Shown: positions 34,255 to 43,380, counted from the first letter of the stretch. The stretch: DNA of 64,000 nt from Candidatus Thorarchaeota archaeon (GCA_004524445.1 SDNP01000010.1:22637-86636); one strand, 5' to 3'. Notes: a model not told the origin generated them from the sequence alone. Program-made: numbers and translations.

Positions 34255-35082
34255 TTAGGGAATGAAGACACCACTCATAGGTGTGACTTCCAGCCCCTTC
34301 TCCTCTAATGCTTTCACGAAGGGGGCAATTCCAACGGAATCAGAAGAGATATGACCTGTAGCAACAAGATTTCCACTTAGCTCCTCTTGCGATAGTTCCT
34401 TCTTATCAGATGTTCCAAGGTGCATATAGATGACTGTTGAATACCCGTGAGTGAAATACGCCTTCGCAACTCCTGCACCACCATTTGTGCCTCCGGCCAT
34501 GGCAACAACCCATTTTCCGAGTAGATTATCTTTGGACCCAACATACACCTTAGGCTCCGTCATGCCCTCTTGCAATTCGGGAAGTGTTTCCATTGCATCA
34601 ATGGCGTCTTGCACTTTCGGTTTTTCCAGTTCATCAGTTTCATTCCTAATTACATCGATGAATCTATTCCTGCAAACAATATCCAACGGCAAATGAATAT
34701 TCATAAAAGGTATCTCTAGAAGACGGGCTGCTGATGGTGTGCGATCATAGTTACCCACATGGGTGCCCACTCTGACAAGGTCCAGCCTAGGCTCAAGAGC
34801 TTTCTCTGCAATGTGAGGCGGAATATCAGCTTCAACCATCTGGTCAATCTGTCGCTTAACAACTTCTTCAAAATGAATTCTTGATTCTCCACCGGGCGGA
34901 TGATGAGCAATCACTAAATCATACCCCAACTCCTTTGCCAAGAGAAGCTCAGCAGTACCCATGTCTATTCCTATGAGGACACGTTCGATATCCTTGCCGG
35001 GAACATGAATTGCCGTGTCCCCGGGGACCTCATTCAAACCTGCTAAATCAAGTGCAATTTGCATTATTTCATCAGTATTCAT
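34255..35082 (-). CDS. NIF3/DUF34 family metal-binding protein
   Basis: LVIAHHPPGG is the double-His metal site, THVGNYD the next ligand block, and NLVATGHISSDSVG with the closing VTPMSGVFIP the C-terminal His-Asp part of the NIF3 family. About 275 residues. The family forms toroidal hexamers with a di-metal centre and may detoxify or handle nucleotides; the function is unsettled. The ATG at 35082 (MNTDEIMQIAL) is chosen over a GTG at 35094. Confidence 0.8.
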   Translation of the reverse strand: MNTDEIMQIALDLAGLNEVPGDTAIHVPGKDIERVLIGIDMGTAELLLAKELGYDLVIAHHPPGGESRIHFEEVVKRQIDQMVEADIPPHIAEKALEPRLDLVRVGTHVGNYDRTPSAARLLEIPFMNIHLPLDIVCRNRFIDVIRNETDELEKPKVQDAIDAMETLPELQEGMTEPKVYVGSKDNLLGKWVVAMAGGTNGGAGVAKAYFTHGYSTVIYMHLGTSDKKELSQEELSGNLVATGHISSDSVGIAPFVKALEEKGLEVTPMSGVFIP

Positions 35083-35290
35083 ATCGAATTCCACGAGTGC
35101 TGCAGAATCATTCTCCCATATAACACCTCAGGCGGATAACTTGGTATTTCTGTGTCCCCCAATGATTAGAATTCTTCGCTGCGTTGCAATCAGAATTCAG
35201 AAAAGCAACCTATTCTTTAACAAGAATACACCTGTAATTACTTAAATAGCAAAACACTCAATTCGAATCGACCATAAGGGTGGCTTTCCA

Positions 35291-35698
35291 ATGACTGACA
35301 AGATATACGTAATAAGCTGCAATCAAGAATTGGCTTCAATGGGCCTCGATAGAATGCGAACAAGCGTGCAGGGTCTCGATCCTGCTACGCTCGACATCGA
35401 CTGGAGCAACGCTCGATTGGTACCTATCGTCGCGGCAGAGAGAGTTGCCTTTGAAGAGGATGAAACAAAAATGGTTTCCATTCAACCGATTGATGTTCCA
35501 GCCAATTCAATAGTTCTTAATTCGTTCTATGGGTCAAATGGAATGGGTCATCTTACTTGCATTGGTTCCACAGAAATGAAGCCTGATTACGAAAAACGAA
35601 CCGCAACCATAGGAATGTTTAGGTCGCGAGTGAAAGCACCCGTCATGCAAAACGATCTCCTAGGTATGGCATTGATTGTAGAAGCTAAGAGAAAATAG
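35291..35698 (+). CDS. Conserved hypothetical beta-rich protein (135 aa)
   Basis: I do not recognise a family. The protein is soluble and beta-rich; the last part (IGMFRSRVKAPVMQNDLLGMALIVEA) looks like a small barrel or sandwich. Two cysteines, neither in a metal motif. It is divergent from the NIF3 gene and convergent with the sulfur-relay trio. The promoter region contains TTACTTAAATAG about 40 bases before the ATG. Confidence 0.65.
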   Translation: MTDKIYVISCNQELASMGLDRMRTSVQGLDPATLDIDWSNARLVPIVAAERVAFEEDETKMVSIQPIDVPANSIVLNSFYGSNGMGHLTCIGSTEMKPDYEKRTATIGMFRSRVKAPVMQNDLLGMALIVEAKRK

Positions 35699-35710
35699 GC
35701 TCCAACCAAA

Positions 35711-36019
35711 TCAAATTGATACTACTCGGTCGAATTTCTCCATTATCAAGTCAACTATTTCATCGTAACCCACCAGGGATACGTCACCCACGAGTCGGCT
35801 CTTGATTCCCCGTTCTTCTACATGATGTTGAGAAACAAACATTGGAACATCCAAATCAACAACCTTCGAGGAATGCTCACAACCTCTGTCAGCTAAGAAT
35901 ACACCATCTTGGACCAGCAAAAGAGAAATTTCATGTCCCTCTGACTTGAGTGCTTTTGCTATCTCTTCGACGCTTTTGCATTCACTTGATAACCAAAGCA
36001 GGAACTTCACATTTATCAC
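35711..36019 (-). CDS. DsrH/TusB-like sulfur relay subunit
   Basis: The 102-residue protein shows the DsrH pattern: LLWLSSECKSVEEIAKAL at the start and LLLVQDGVFLAD in the middle, then a small domain. It is last of a three-gene minus-strand set with two-base and twelve-base gaps. DsrE, DsrF and DsrH form a heterohexamer that passes persulfide sulfur, as TusBCD does for tRNA thiolation or DsrEFH in sulfur oxidation. No Cys is at the usual DsrH site, although Cys14 is near. Confidence 0.7.
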   Translation of the reverse strand: MINVKFLLWLSSECKSVEEIAKALKSEGHEISLLLVQDGVFLADRGCEHSSKVVDLDVPMFVSQHHVEERGIKSRLVGDVSLVGYDEIVDLIMEKFDRVVSI

Positions 36020-36021
36020 CC

Positions 36022-36372
36022 TCAGAATGTTACCACGATTTCATTCTCTGTGAACATCTTCCCAATCTCAGTGCTGTCCACTATTTCCAAATCTTCCTGA
36101 ATCTCGTCCGGCGATATCTTTCTCTCATCCAGAGAATCCTTGCTAACACATATTCGTCCTTCAAAGCTCTTGTAGACGGATTTGAACATTCTAATAGGCA
36201 TATCATCCATATCTTTCAATGCCGCATATACGCCATCACTCAGAAGTAGCATTGTTGGTTCATGATCCATTCCGAACATGCCTACGCTTGCTCGCCACCC
36301 TTCAAAATTCGTTACTGTTCCAAATGGTCTACTTCTGATCAAGAGCAATACTCTTCGTTCTGTGAACTCCAT
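36022..36372 (-). CDS. DsrF/TusC-like sulfur relay subunit
   Basis: The N-terminus RRVLLLIRSRPFGTVTNFEGWRASVGM and LLLSDGVYAALKDMD match the DsrE/DsrF fold; its middle position in the E-F-H order supports DsrF. 116 residues. It ends two bases before DsrH begins and starts twelve bases after DsrE ends. It probably forms the body of the heterohexamer. Confidence 0.72.
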   Translation of the reverse strand: MEFTERRVLLLIRSRPFGTVTNFEGWRASVGMFGMDHEPTMLLLSDGVYAALKDMDDMPIRMFKSVYKSFEGRICVSKDSLDERKISPDEIQEDLEIVDSTEIGKMFTENEIVVTF

Positions 36373-36384
36373 TGTACTAGCCTC

Positions 36385-36750
36385 CTACATTGTAAATGTC
36401 ACAAATCTTTCACATTCGCCAACTATCTCAGCCAGTTCAGTTAATCCAGTGACTTCAATTTCGGGGATAAAGTCAGATCCCTCTTGGTCAAAACCTCTCG
36501 CAGAAGTGCAAAGCCCACATGCTTGAAATTCTGCGCCTAATTCTGCAAGCTCTTTAAATTTCTGCTCCATTGGTCTATCAGGGTCAGGTTCCTGTCCAAG
36601 TATCGCATTATTTACGCCATCAATGAACAGGAATACCTTCACACAATATCCCTTCTCCAAGGTAGCCTTCGCAAGATCAAAAAACGTGTGGCTATTCTCA
36701 TAGGTATATGGACCAGTAAGCAAGAGGATGCCTAAGCATTTCTTTTCCAA
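36385..36750 (-). CDS. DsrE/TusD-like sulfur carrier subunit
   Basis: The fold motifs LGILLLTGPYTYENSHTFF and VFLFIDGVNNAIL and the ACGLCTSARG loop, with the conserved persulfide-carrying cysteine, mark DsrE. First gene of the EFH-like set. The TTG at 36750 is preferred because GGAG lies about ten bases upstream; the longest frame starts at a TTG (36759) directly after that GGAG, too close for initiation. The donor sulfurtransferase and acceptor are not visible in the window. Confidence 0.76.
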   Translation of the reverse strand: MEKKCLGILLLTGPYTYENSHTFFDLAKATLEKGYCVKVFLFIDGVNNAILGQEPDPDRPMEQKFKELAELGAEFQACGLCTSARGFDQEGSDFIPEIEVTGLTELAEIVGECERFVTFTM

Positions 36751-36936
36751 GGGTATCAAGCTCCAGATAGTAGATTTCCAAAGCTGGGTTGCTGTTTAAA
36801 AATCCAACTGAAAGGACTTTGATGCAAATTGAGAATTACAGAGAAAGTTAAAACATGCCCATCTTCATTCGCAACAAGATTGAATAGCATATGTGGCTGC
36901 AAATAGCAAAGAATCATAGATGTCGAGGACCTGTGA

Positions 36937-38004
36937 ATGGCAAGGATAAAGATTAGTTATACTGACAAGGATGGAAGGGAAAGAATATACGAGGTCAACG
37001 AAGGAGAAGTTTCCATTCCTCTAAGGCGGAAAAAAGTCGCAGATATAGATTTGACCCCTTTGGCAGGAATGACCGGAATTGTTTCACTGGATTTGGGCGC
37101 AAACTATCTAGATAGTGTAGATTTGACACCACTGGGTGAATGTCCTGATTTAGAGTCGATCAATCTCTTCAAAAACCCGTTAGGAACCCTTGATATCGAA
37201 CCGCTAAAAAGCTGCGAAAAGCTTCAGGAGCTGAATCTTGGTTCAACAGAACTCGCATCAATATCCCTAGACCCTCTGTCAGGAACAGATCTAAGAAGAA
37301 TCCGGTTATTCAACAATCAGATCTCCGAGATAGACTTGCGACCGCTTTCAGCTTGCCGCAATTTGGAGTCATTAGAACTGGAAAACAACCAACTCTCAGG
37401 GATAGACTTGGTCCCTCTCTCTAATTGCAAACACCTGAATCAACTCAATCTCATGTACAATGAGCTGACCACACTTGACCTTAGTCCTATTGCAGATTGT
37501 CAAGAAATGAAGTTTCTTTACCTCCACCATAATATGCTCTCCGAGATAGACCTCTCGCCAATGGAGAAATGGCATGATTTCAGAATCTTGAGGCTCGGTG
37601 GTAACGATCTGGAGTTTCTCGACCTGAGCCCATTATCAAATTGTCGCGAACTAAGACGGCTTGGCTTGGCAATGAACCGGATTTCAGAGCTCGATTTGCA
37701 GCCATTAGAAAATTGTCCCGAATTGCGTGCATTAGACGTGGCAGGAAATGACATAAAATCATTAGATTTGTCCCCCCTTGCAAAATGTGAGTCTCTAGAG
37801 GATTTCTATATCTATAGCGACCATCCTGACGAAAACGATATCAATGAACTGGATATCAGCCCACTTTTTACATGTGGTAGTCTGGAGGATTTAACTGTGT
37901 CCCCCCATACAGAGATTCATGCTAAAGGTAATCTAAAAAATTCGGATGATATTCCGTTTGCGATTGAAGACCTTATTGAAGAAAAGAGGATAAAATGGGA
38001 CTGA
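36937..38004 (+). CDS. Leucine-rich repeat protein, 23-residue repeats
   Basis: About twelve repeats of roughly 23 residues (pattern S-x-IDL-x-PL-x-x-C-x-x-L-x-x-L-x-L-x-x-N-x-L) fill residues 35-320, for example SEIDLRPLSACRNLESLELEN. Most repeats carry a cysteine at the same position, giving a cysteine ladder on one face. A small N-terminal cap and an acidic C-terminus (AIEDLIEEKRIKWD) flank them. There is no signal peptide, so it is a cytosolic protein-binding solenoid. Repeat regularity suggests recent duplication or strong constraint. The ligand is unknown. Confidence 0.85.
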   Translation: MARIKISYTDKDGRERIYEVNEGEVSIPLRRKKVADIDLTPLAGMTGIVSLDLGANYLDSVDLTPLGECPDLESINLFKNPLGTLDIEPLKSCEKLQELNLGSTELASISLDPLSGTDLRRIRLFNNQISEIDLRPLSACRNLESLELENNQLSGIDLVPLSNCKHLNQLNLMYNELTTLDLSPIADCQEMKFLYLHHNMLSEIDLSPMEKWHDFRILRLGGNDLEFLDLSPLSNCRELRRLGLAMNRISELDLQPLENCPELRALDVAGNDIKSLDLSPLAKCESLEDFYIYSDHPDENDINELDISPLFTCGSLEDLTVSPHTEIHAKGNLKNSDDIPFAIEDLIEEKRIKWD

Positions 38005-38113
38005 ATGATATTGTTTCGAAGTTAATCTAATAATCGGTGAAATTTTTATAGAATTAAGTAACTATTATACCAGCGCGCCTAACGTCAATAGTTGAATCGT
38101 TGGGTTTGATTAT

Positions 38114-38341
38114 ATGGATGCTAGACGAGAAGAAATCGAGCGGATGGCAAAAATCTACATGGAGTACCTGAATGGTCCAATTGGAAAGGGGGTCCTGGGT
38201 CGGCTTGAAGAGGGAGAAGAATTTTCGATAAAGACCCAAAGTGAGATAATGCGAGTAAAGAAGAAAGATGGAAAAGCTGTTGTTGAAGTTGAGCCAATGC
38301 CCTCAGACAATTTCAGCAAGAATAAGTATGAGCTGTTCTAG
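38114..38341 (+). CDS. Small charged hypothetical protein (75 aa)
   Basis: A 75-residue acidic and basic protein with a helical N-terminus (RREEIERMAKIYMEYLNG) and a strand-rich centre (SIKTQSEIMRVKKKDGKAVVEVE). No motif is recognised. The ATG has no clear ribosome-binding site but an AT-rich promoter region lies upstream (gaatttttatagaattaag). Confidence 0.55.
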   Translation: MDARREEIERMAKIYMEYLNGPIGKGVLGRLEEGEEFSIKTQSEIMRVKKKDGKAVVEVEPMPSDNFSKNKYELF

Positions 38342-38461
38342 CGAATCTTTGAATCGAAGCTGACCACTTCAAGACTATTTAAGGAAAAAAACACATGGCA
38401 ATAGGTTCTTATGAAGTAACTCACACCTCCGTCTAAATCATACCTACTAGGTGGTTGTAAA

Positions 38462-39106
38462 ATGGTAGTAGAGATGGATCAAGAAACACAAGCGCAGGTT
38501 AAGACCCTTTTTGCACCTCTTGATAGTGATGTCAAGATACACCTTTTTGTGAAGGAGCACGAGTGCCTGTATTGCGGCGACACGCGAACACTTGCCGAAA
38601 AAGTAGCAGAATTGTCTGATAAAGTTCAAGTCGCGGAACACCATGATGAGCCAGGAAAGGGTAAGGCTGGTGAATTTGGAGTTCAAAGAGTACCTGCTAT
38701 AGTTTTGGAGGGGAAGGAACCATACAAAGTCCGATTCTACGGAATTCCCGCAGGACATGAATTCGGAGCATTGATTGCCGGTATTATCGCGGTTTCGACT
38801 GCAGAGATTCCGTTGGACGGAGCCATCATTGAGGATATCAAAGACATTGATGAACCCGTTCATATTCAGGTCTTCACGACACCTCAATGCCCGTACTGCC
38901 CAGATATGGTGAAGTTAGCTCACTACGCTGCAATACTGAATCCGAACATAGAGTCGGACATGGTTGAGTCTCTAGAGTTCCAGGATGTTGCCAAGAAATA
39001 TGAGGTATTTGGTGTTCCAAAGACAATAATCAATGAGAATACCGCTATCGAAGGACTAGCATCGCCGGACCTCTTCGTAGATAAGCTATATGAAGCAATA
39101 GGATAG
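38462..39106 (+). CDS. Archaeal protein disulfide oxidoreductase (two thioredoxin folds)
   Basis: Two thioredoxin/glutaredoxin units in tandem, with CxxC sites CLYC (35-38) and CPYC (143-146) and cis-Pro segments VQRVPAIV and VFGVPKT. At 214 residues this is the typical archaeal PDO, which forms, reduces or isomerises disulfides in the cytosol. It is presumably reduced by the thioredoxin reductase encoded nearby. AGGTGG precedes the ATG. Confidence 0.88.
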   Translation: MVVEMDQETQAQVKTLFAPLDSDVKIHLFVKEHECLYCGDTRTLAEKVAELSDKVQVAEHHDEPGKGKAGEFGVQRVPAIVLEGKEPYKVRFYGIPAGHEFGALIAGIIAVSTAEIPLDGAIIEDIKDIDEPVHIQVFTTPQCPYCPDMVKLAHYAAILNPNIESDMVESLEFQDVAKKYEVFGVPKTIINENTAIEGLASPDLFVDKLYEAIG

Positions 39107-39133
39107 AGTATGACGCTCTACTGACGTGATATT

Positions 39134-39424
39134 ATGGTGCATTCCTCTGTTATTATTCTGAGACCAGCTCCATCGTATGGAAGTGGAGATTCAGACAAAA
39201 TAGTCTCAGACCACTTCAACTATCTCAAACAGCTGCATTCGGAAGGTCTAGTGAAGATGGCGGGTCGATTTTCAGACGTGTTGTTTGGTCTCGTCATACT
39301 TGAAACAGAAACGCTTGAGGAAGCCAGAGATATTATGAATAATGACCCCGCCGTCAAAGGAAGAGTTTTCCACGCGGAACTCTATTCCTGGAGTGTTGCA
39401 ATAGGAGAGTTCGAAAAGGGTTGA
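39134..39424 (+). CDS. YciI-like protein
   Basis: A 96-residue ferredoxin-like fold protein with the YciI features: an N-terminal strand (VIILRPAP), the His of DHFNYLKQLHSEGLV, and FGLVILETETLEEARDIMNNDP. Such proteins are small cytosolic proteins or degenerate muconolactone-type enzymes with a His/Asp pair. It starts 27 bases after the PDO stop and is likely co-transcribed. Confidence 0.75.
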   Translation: MVHSSVIILRPAPSYGSGDSDKIVSDHFNYLKQLHSEGLVKMAGRFSDVLFGLVILETETLEEARDIMNNDPAVKGRVFHAELYSWSVAIGEFEKG

Positions 39425-39469
39425 TTTTTTGACCTCCAAATCAACCTTAAAATGACATATCCAGCTAGA

Positions 39470-40477
39470 TTACCGAGTGATAATGTCTTCATCCGTAGTT
39501 TCTGCCATTTCTTTGGTTGAAGTGGGTTCGAATTCACCCTCTTCAAGCTGTTGACAAGTAAAGACGAATTCATTCTCATTCACATATCGATAGGCCTGAT
39601 AGGCGGCATGCACACCTTCGGCAACTCCCGTGATAGCCTGTTTGAATTCGCTATCAACAACATCTCCTGCAGCAAATACACCAGGAACGTTGGTTCGGCT
39701 CGAGCGGTCAATCATTATCTCCCTTTTCACATTGACCTCAACCCCTAGTTCTTGAGCCAGATCGGATTGAGGAATGCCACCAATAGCAACGAAGATACCA
39801 TCCAGCTCAAGTGCGTCACTACCGTTTTGTGGGTTGTCCAGCTTTACTCCTTCAACTCTGTTCTCACCAAGAATCTCCACGACATTTGTATTTGTAATGA
39901 CCTCTATCTTGTCTTCCTTGGTGATCCTTCTTTGATTTACAGGCTCAGGTCTGATTTTGTTGCCGCGATAAATGATGTAAACCTTGGGACAATATTTTGC
40001 AAGTAATAATGCCTCCTTTGCGGCGCTATCACTACCGCCGACAACAGCAACTGTCTTTCCTTTGAAAAGAGGTGCATCGCAGAGAGCGCAGTAACTCACG
40101 CCTCGGTTTTTCAAACGATCGTGCCCTGGTACCTCAAGTTCCCGTTCTTCCATTCCCGTGGCAATAAGCACAGTTTTTGCAAGGTAGGTCTTACTATCAG
40201 TTACAACATAGAAGAACCCTTGCTTATCCCGGAAGATTTTCTCAACCATGTCAATGTCGATATGAACAGGATAATCCAGCGTATGCACCTTGATCTTGTC
40301 TGCTAGCTCCTGTCCCGTCAGCTGAATAAACCCAGGATAGTTGGCTACATCATCAGTAAGAGTGATGGTGCCACCATCAACATCCCCAATCACAGCTGTC
40401 GATAGGTCGAGCCTAGCAGCATACATTGCGGCTCCATATCCCGTAACACCCGAGCCCACTACTACTAAATCGTACAT
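39470..40477 (-). CDS. trxB: Thioredoxin reductase-like FAD protein
   Basis: FAD-binding GSGVTGYGAAMYAAR at the start, the redox pair CALC (130-133) in the NADPH domain, VVGGSDSAAKEA for the pyridine nucleotide and VFAAGDVVDSEFKQ for the second FAD contact. Full length is 335 residues, with an acidic C-terminal extension (EEGEFEPTSTKEMAETTDED) beyond the usual end. It reduces thioredoxin-type partners, here probably the PDO and the glutaredoxin-like protein whose gene ends four bases upstream on this strand. Confidence 0.88.
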   Translation of the reverse strand: MYDLVVVGSGVTGYGAAMYAARLDLSTAVIGDVDGGTITLTDDVANYPGFIQLTGQELADKIKVHTLDYPVHIDIDMVEKIFRDKQGFFYVVTDSKTYLAKTVLIATGMEERELEVPGHDRLKNRGVSYCALCDAPLFKGKTVAVVGGSDSAAKEALLLAKYCPKVYIIYRGNKIRPEPVNQRRITKEDKIEVITNTNVVEILGENRVEGVKLDNPQNGSDALELDGIFVAIGGIPQSDLAQELGVEVNVKREIMIDRSSRTNVPGVFAAGDVVDSEFKQAITGVAEGVHAAYQAYRYVNENEFVFTCQQLEEGEFEPTSTKEMAETTDEDIITR

Positions 40478-40481
40478 TGCA

Positions 40482-40724
40482 TCAGTCCCTCATCTTTCTT
40501 TTGATTCTTCTCTCAGTGCGACGATCAAATCCGATGAAGAAATCATCACCAATCGCCGTTACTGGTACTGCCTTCTGTTTGGTTAGGTTGAATAGCTCTT
40601 GCAAAGTCTCGGGATTTGTGAGAATGCATTTTTCCTCGTAGGAGATATCTTGTTCATCGAGATACTCCTTGAGCTTTTTCGAATGCGGGCATTGCGGAGC
40701 GGTATAGATTACTGCAGTTGGCAT
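40482..40724 (-). CDS. Glutaredoxin-like protein with monothiol CPHS site
   Basis: The 80-residue protein starts MPTAVIYTAPQCPHSKKLKEYL: a glutaredoxin fold with CPHS in place of CxxC, then AVPVTAIGDDFFIGFD with the cis-Pro and the C-terminal Gly-Phe-Asp. The ATG at 40724 has GAGGA ten bases upstream; the longer frame to 40793 is not needed. Loss of the second Cys suggests mixed-disulfide or iron-sulfur chemistry. Translationally close to trxB. Confidence 0.8.
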   Translation of the reverse strand: MPTAVIYTAPQCPHSKKLKEYLDEQDISYEEKCILTNPETLQELFNLTKQKAVPVTAIGDDFFIGFDRRTERRIKRKMRD

Positions 40725-40938
40725 TATGTGGTGTCCTCTGTAAATTAACTCTCTTTCAAGCATAATGATAGTCCACGCAATATAAATAATCAATTGGTGG
40801 CAATACCCCTCAGCTCTGACTACTCTTAAATGGTTTTGCAGGACTAGGCCTAGAGCCGTGTTTCTGATAGTTATGCCTATAGCCTTAAGTAGAGTATAGA
40901 GGTAATTTCCATGCTTTAAAGGCTAGGAGAAGAGCCAG

Positions 40939-41415
40939 ATGGATAAAGAAAAAACGTTGGAATTTATTGAAGAACAAGTAAAGCTCGAGCATCAAATAAT
41001 CTCTCTTATTGAGTCCAATGTCGAGAAACTTGGAAATGCCTTTGTAAAGGTCATATTACTTGCGATTTCACGAGATTCTAAGAAGCATGCTGAATTGCTA
41101 GGTGCCCTCAAGGAAGCGGTTACGGGCCCAACTCCATTCATCAGTGAAGAAGAACGAGATAAAATAGCGAAAGGAATCGAGAAGCACATCGAGTTGGAGC
41201 AAAAGGCCATCGATACCTACGGCAAACTAGTAGAGTCCAGTGACAATCATCAAGTCATGACCATCGCTTCCATCATCAAAGAAGACGAGATCAAGCATCA
41301 TAACCTTCTGAAGGAGTTGCACAAGACAGTCATCTCTCCAGAAACTCTAACCGAAGACATGATATGGGATACATTCTGGAAAGATAGTCCCTGGCATGGC
41401 AGCCCGGGCGGCTGA
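40939..41415 (+). CDS. Ferritin-like / rubrerythrin-like di-iron protein
   Basis: A 158-residue four-helix protein. Glu/His metal-ligand motifs recur: KLEHQIISLIE, DSKKHAELL, HIELEQKAIDTYGKL and EDEIKHHNLL, giving two E-x-x-H-type pairs. No rubredoxin domain is attached. Such proteins bind two irons and protect against peroxide or store iron. A related gene lies at 47072. Confidence 0.72.
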   Translation: MDKEKTLEFIEEQVKLEHQIISLIESNVEKLGNAFVKVILLAISRDSKKHAELLGALKEAVTGPTPFISEEERDKIAKGIEKHIELEQKAIDTYGKLVESSDNHQVMTIASIIKEDEIKHHNLLKELHKTVISPETLTEDMIWDTFWKDSPWHGSPGG

Positions 41416-41443
41416 GGAAAAAGGCAGCAGAACCTGAAAGAAA

Positions 41444-41989
41444 CTATTCCGTAAACTGCTCAATAATCTGCGTGAACTTATAGTCAAGGCTCTCAATGCC
41501 AATTCCGGTCTTCGCGGAGATTAGCTGAGTTTCCAAGCCATACTCCTCTGCATATCTATCCATCTCTGCCTCCACGTTATCAAATGGTGGGGTGAGGAGG
41601 TCTATCTTATTTCCAACAAGAATGAATCGCTCTCCTGCATCATCATCGAATGAGAGGCGACTATTTTTCTCAATGCGAGGAACCCAGTATCCAAACAGCG
41701 AGTCCAGTGTTGATATCTTAGAAACATCGAAAAAGAGCAGTCCAACTCGGGCCCCTCGTATCATACTCTGTAGCGTTTCGATGAACCGAGTTTGCCCGCC
41801 AAAATCCCAGAGGCTCAGCGTCGTTTGTTTCCCACTAGGTAACTCCAGCCGCTTGGTGTCGAAGGCGGCTCCCACCGTGGTCTTGAGCATTTCCGGATCT
41901 GGGAAGCTTCCCGTAGTCCACCGTTTAGTGAACGAAGTCTTACCACATTCAGTATCTCCGAGGATAACGGCTTTGATTATAGCCAACAC
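41444..41989 (-). CDS. Small GTPase of the membrane module
   Basis: G motifs: GDTECGKTS (11-19), TTVG with switch I Thr38, WDFGGQ (61-66), NKID (127-130) and SAK (158-160). WDFGGQ is Arf/Rag-like. Length 181, with no lipid-anchor cysteine. It is last in a minus-strand unit with two polytopic membrane proteins, a longin-like protein and a zinc ribbon, 58 bases after its neighbour, so it probably acts with them at the membrane. GGAGGTGA lies very near the GTG start at 41989; TTG at 41986 is equally possible. Confidence 0.86.
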   Translation of the reverse strand: MLAIIKAVILGDTECGKTSFTKRWTTGSFPDPEMLKTTVGAAFDTKRLELPSGKQTTLSLWDFGGQTRFIETLQSMIRGARVGLLFFDVSKISTLDSLFGYWVPRIEKNSRLSFDDDAGERFILVGNKIDLLTPPFDNVEAEMDRYAEEYGLETQLISAKTGIGIESLDYKFTQIIEQFTE

Positions 41990-42047
41990 GTCACCTCCAA
42001 TGCATGATATCCCGATTCAAGCGACCCCTTAATGCTTTTCATTGTAT

Positions 42048-43379
42048 TTATCCCTGTGCCGCAAGCCTCCTAGGGCTGCTGTAGATAAGCATGATTCCTG
42101 TCAATGCAAGAAGCGCTATCGATAACCAGAAAGGAAGATCATCTGATGCGATGGTGACAATGGATGAGCCCAGTGCAGCAAACATGAACGCAATGAAATT
42201 ACGTGCGGCGTTAGTAGCCCCAGATTCCATAAGCTGCTTCGCCACGCGAAGGTAAGCAATCGCTCCAATACCCAATGCAACGGAGAGAATAAGGAACAAG
42301 TCATTGTATACCCATCTGCCCATTCGGACATAGTCATTGCCCAACACAATCATGGCTCCGCTGAATATTACAAGTATGTGGCGAGCAATTCGTCTTCCGG
42401 AGGGGGAGGATAGTGAGTATATCCCAGCCAGAACAAAACTAGAAGCTCCCGCCACTCCAAGAATCCATTCGATGAATAACATTGGCTCATCTTGGAGCCC
42501 CGTTTCGATCAGAACAGACCAAAACACACCATGATTAACCGCAATCATGGAGATGCATATTAGAGTAATCGTGATAAGAGCTGGTATTCGTGCCCGTGTC
42601 TCCAGGGCCTGTTCAACAAAGAAGTCAATTGAACCAATGGCAGCCAATGCAACGAATGTAGAAAGAAGAACGAAGAGCCAGATTTCAAACTGGTTTGAAA
42701 TAATCGCGGCAGGAATGAGTGCTGTTGCCACAATGATAGCCATAAAACCGGCGAATGATGTGATGATTTGTTTCCAAGGTTGAAGCATTGCTCTTAGTAT
42801 TGCAGCTGAAAGCGCCACTGGCAGGAATACCAAAAGAAAGTATTCAGGTCTTGCAAAAATCAATTCTGTAATTATAGCAAACCAACTGCCCAAGAATGAA
42901 AGCAAAATCAGGAGCATTCCCGCGGTAAACGGTGATGGCGACTCATAGAGAAGCCATAACGAAAGCATTAGCGAAACGGAGAATGTGATGTACAGAGCCA
43001 AGCCCAAGACAGGTGATACCTCTGTTGGACTCCCCAACGCAACAATAGCAGACCATGTAGTGGCAACGATGGCAACAAGATATGTCCCGTAGTGCGCATA
43101 TCGATTCTCCGTCGCAATTTGTACCTGGGCATTAATCAAGAATACGAAGAAGAGTACAATCCAAAACCTTGCTGCAATGGTTCCAGCGGAGAGCGTGGAA
43201 GTGAATGTAAGCCCTCCAAGTGCGGCTCCCGAGGCTCCAAAGAAAACAAGTGCTTTGAGAGTAGATCCAGAAACCCTCTTGCGAACTGAGAGAACAGAAG
43301 ATGAATACTTCACCAGTGATCCAGCTAGAATTATAATAGCAACAATTGCTCCAAATTCTATTGAAAGCTGAAAATCCAT
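42048..43379 (-). CDS. Polytopic membrane protein, paralogue B of a tandem pair
   Basis: About 443 residues with some 12-14 hydrophobic helices. It starts MDFQLSIEFGAIV, nearly the same as its upstream paralogue, and shares KYSS/RLSR loop positions and an FTAGMLLILL/FTGSMLILLV block. The ATG at 43379 is one base after the paralogue's stop and has GGAGG nine bases upstream. No transporter family is recognised. The charged loop QALETRAR may face the cytosol. Confidence 0.75.
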   Translation of the reverse strand: MDFQLSIEFGAIVAIIILAGSLVKYSSSVLSVRKRVSGSTLKALVFFGASGAALGGLTFTSTLSAGTIAARFWIVLFFVFLINAQVQIATENRYAHYGTYLVAIVATTWSAIVALGSPTEVSPVLGLALYITFSVSLMLSLWLLYESPSPFTAGMLLILLSFLGSWFAIITELIFARPEYFLLVFLPVALSAAILRAMLQPWKQIITSFAGFMAIIVATALIPAAIISNQFEIWLFVLLSTFVALAAIGSIDFFVEQALETRARIPALITITLICISMIAVNHGVFWSVLIETGLQDEPMLFIEWILGVAGASSFVLAGIYSLSSPSGRRIARHILVIFSGAMIVLGNDYVRMGRWVYNDLFLILSVALGIGAIAYLRVAKQLMESGATNAARNFIAFMFAALGSSIVTIASDDLPFWLSIALLALTGIMLIYSSPRRLAAQG

Positions 43380-43380
43380 T

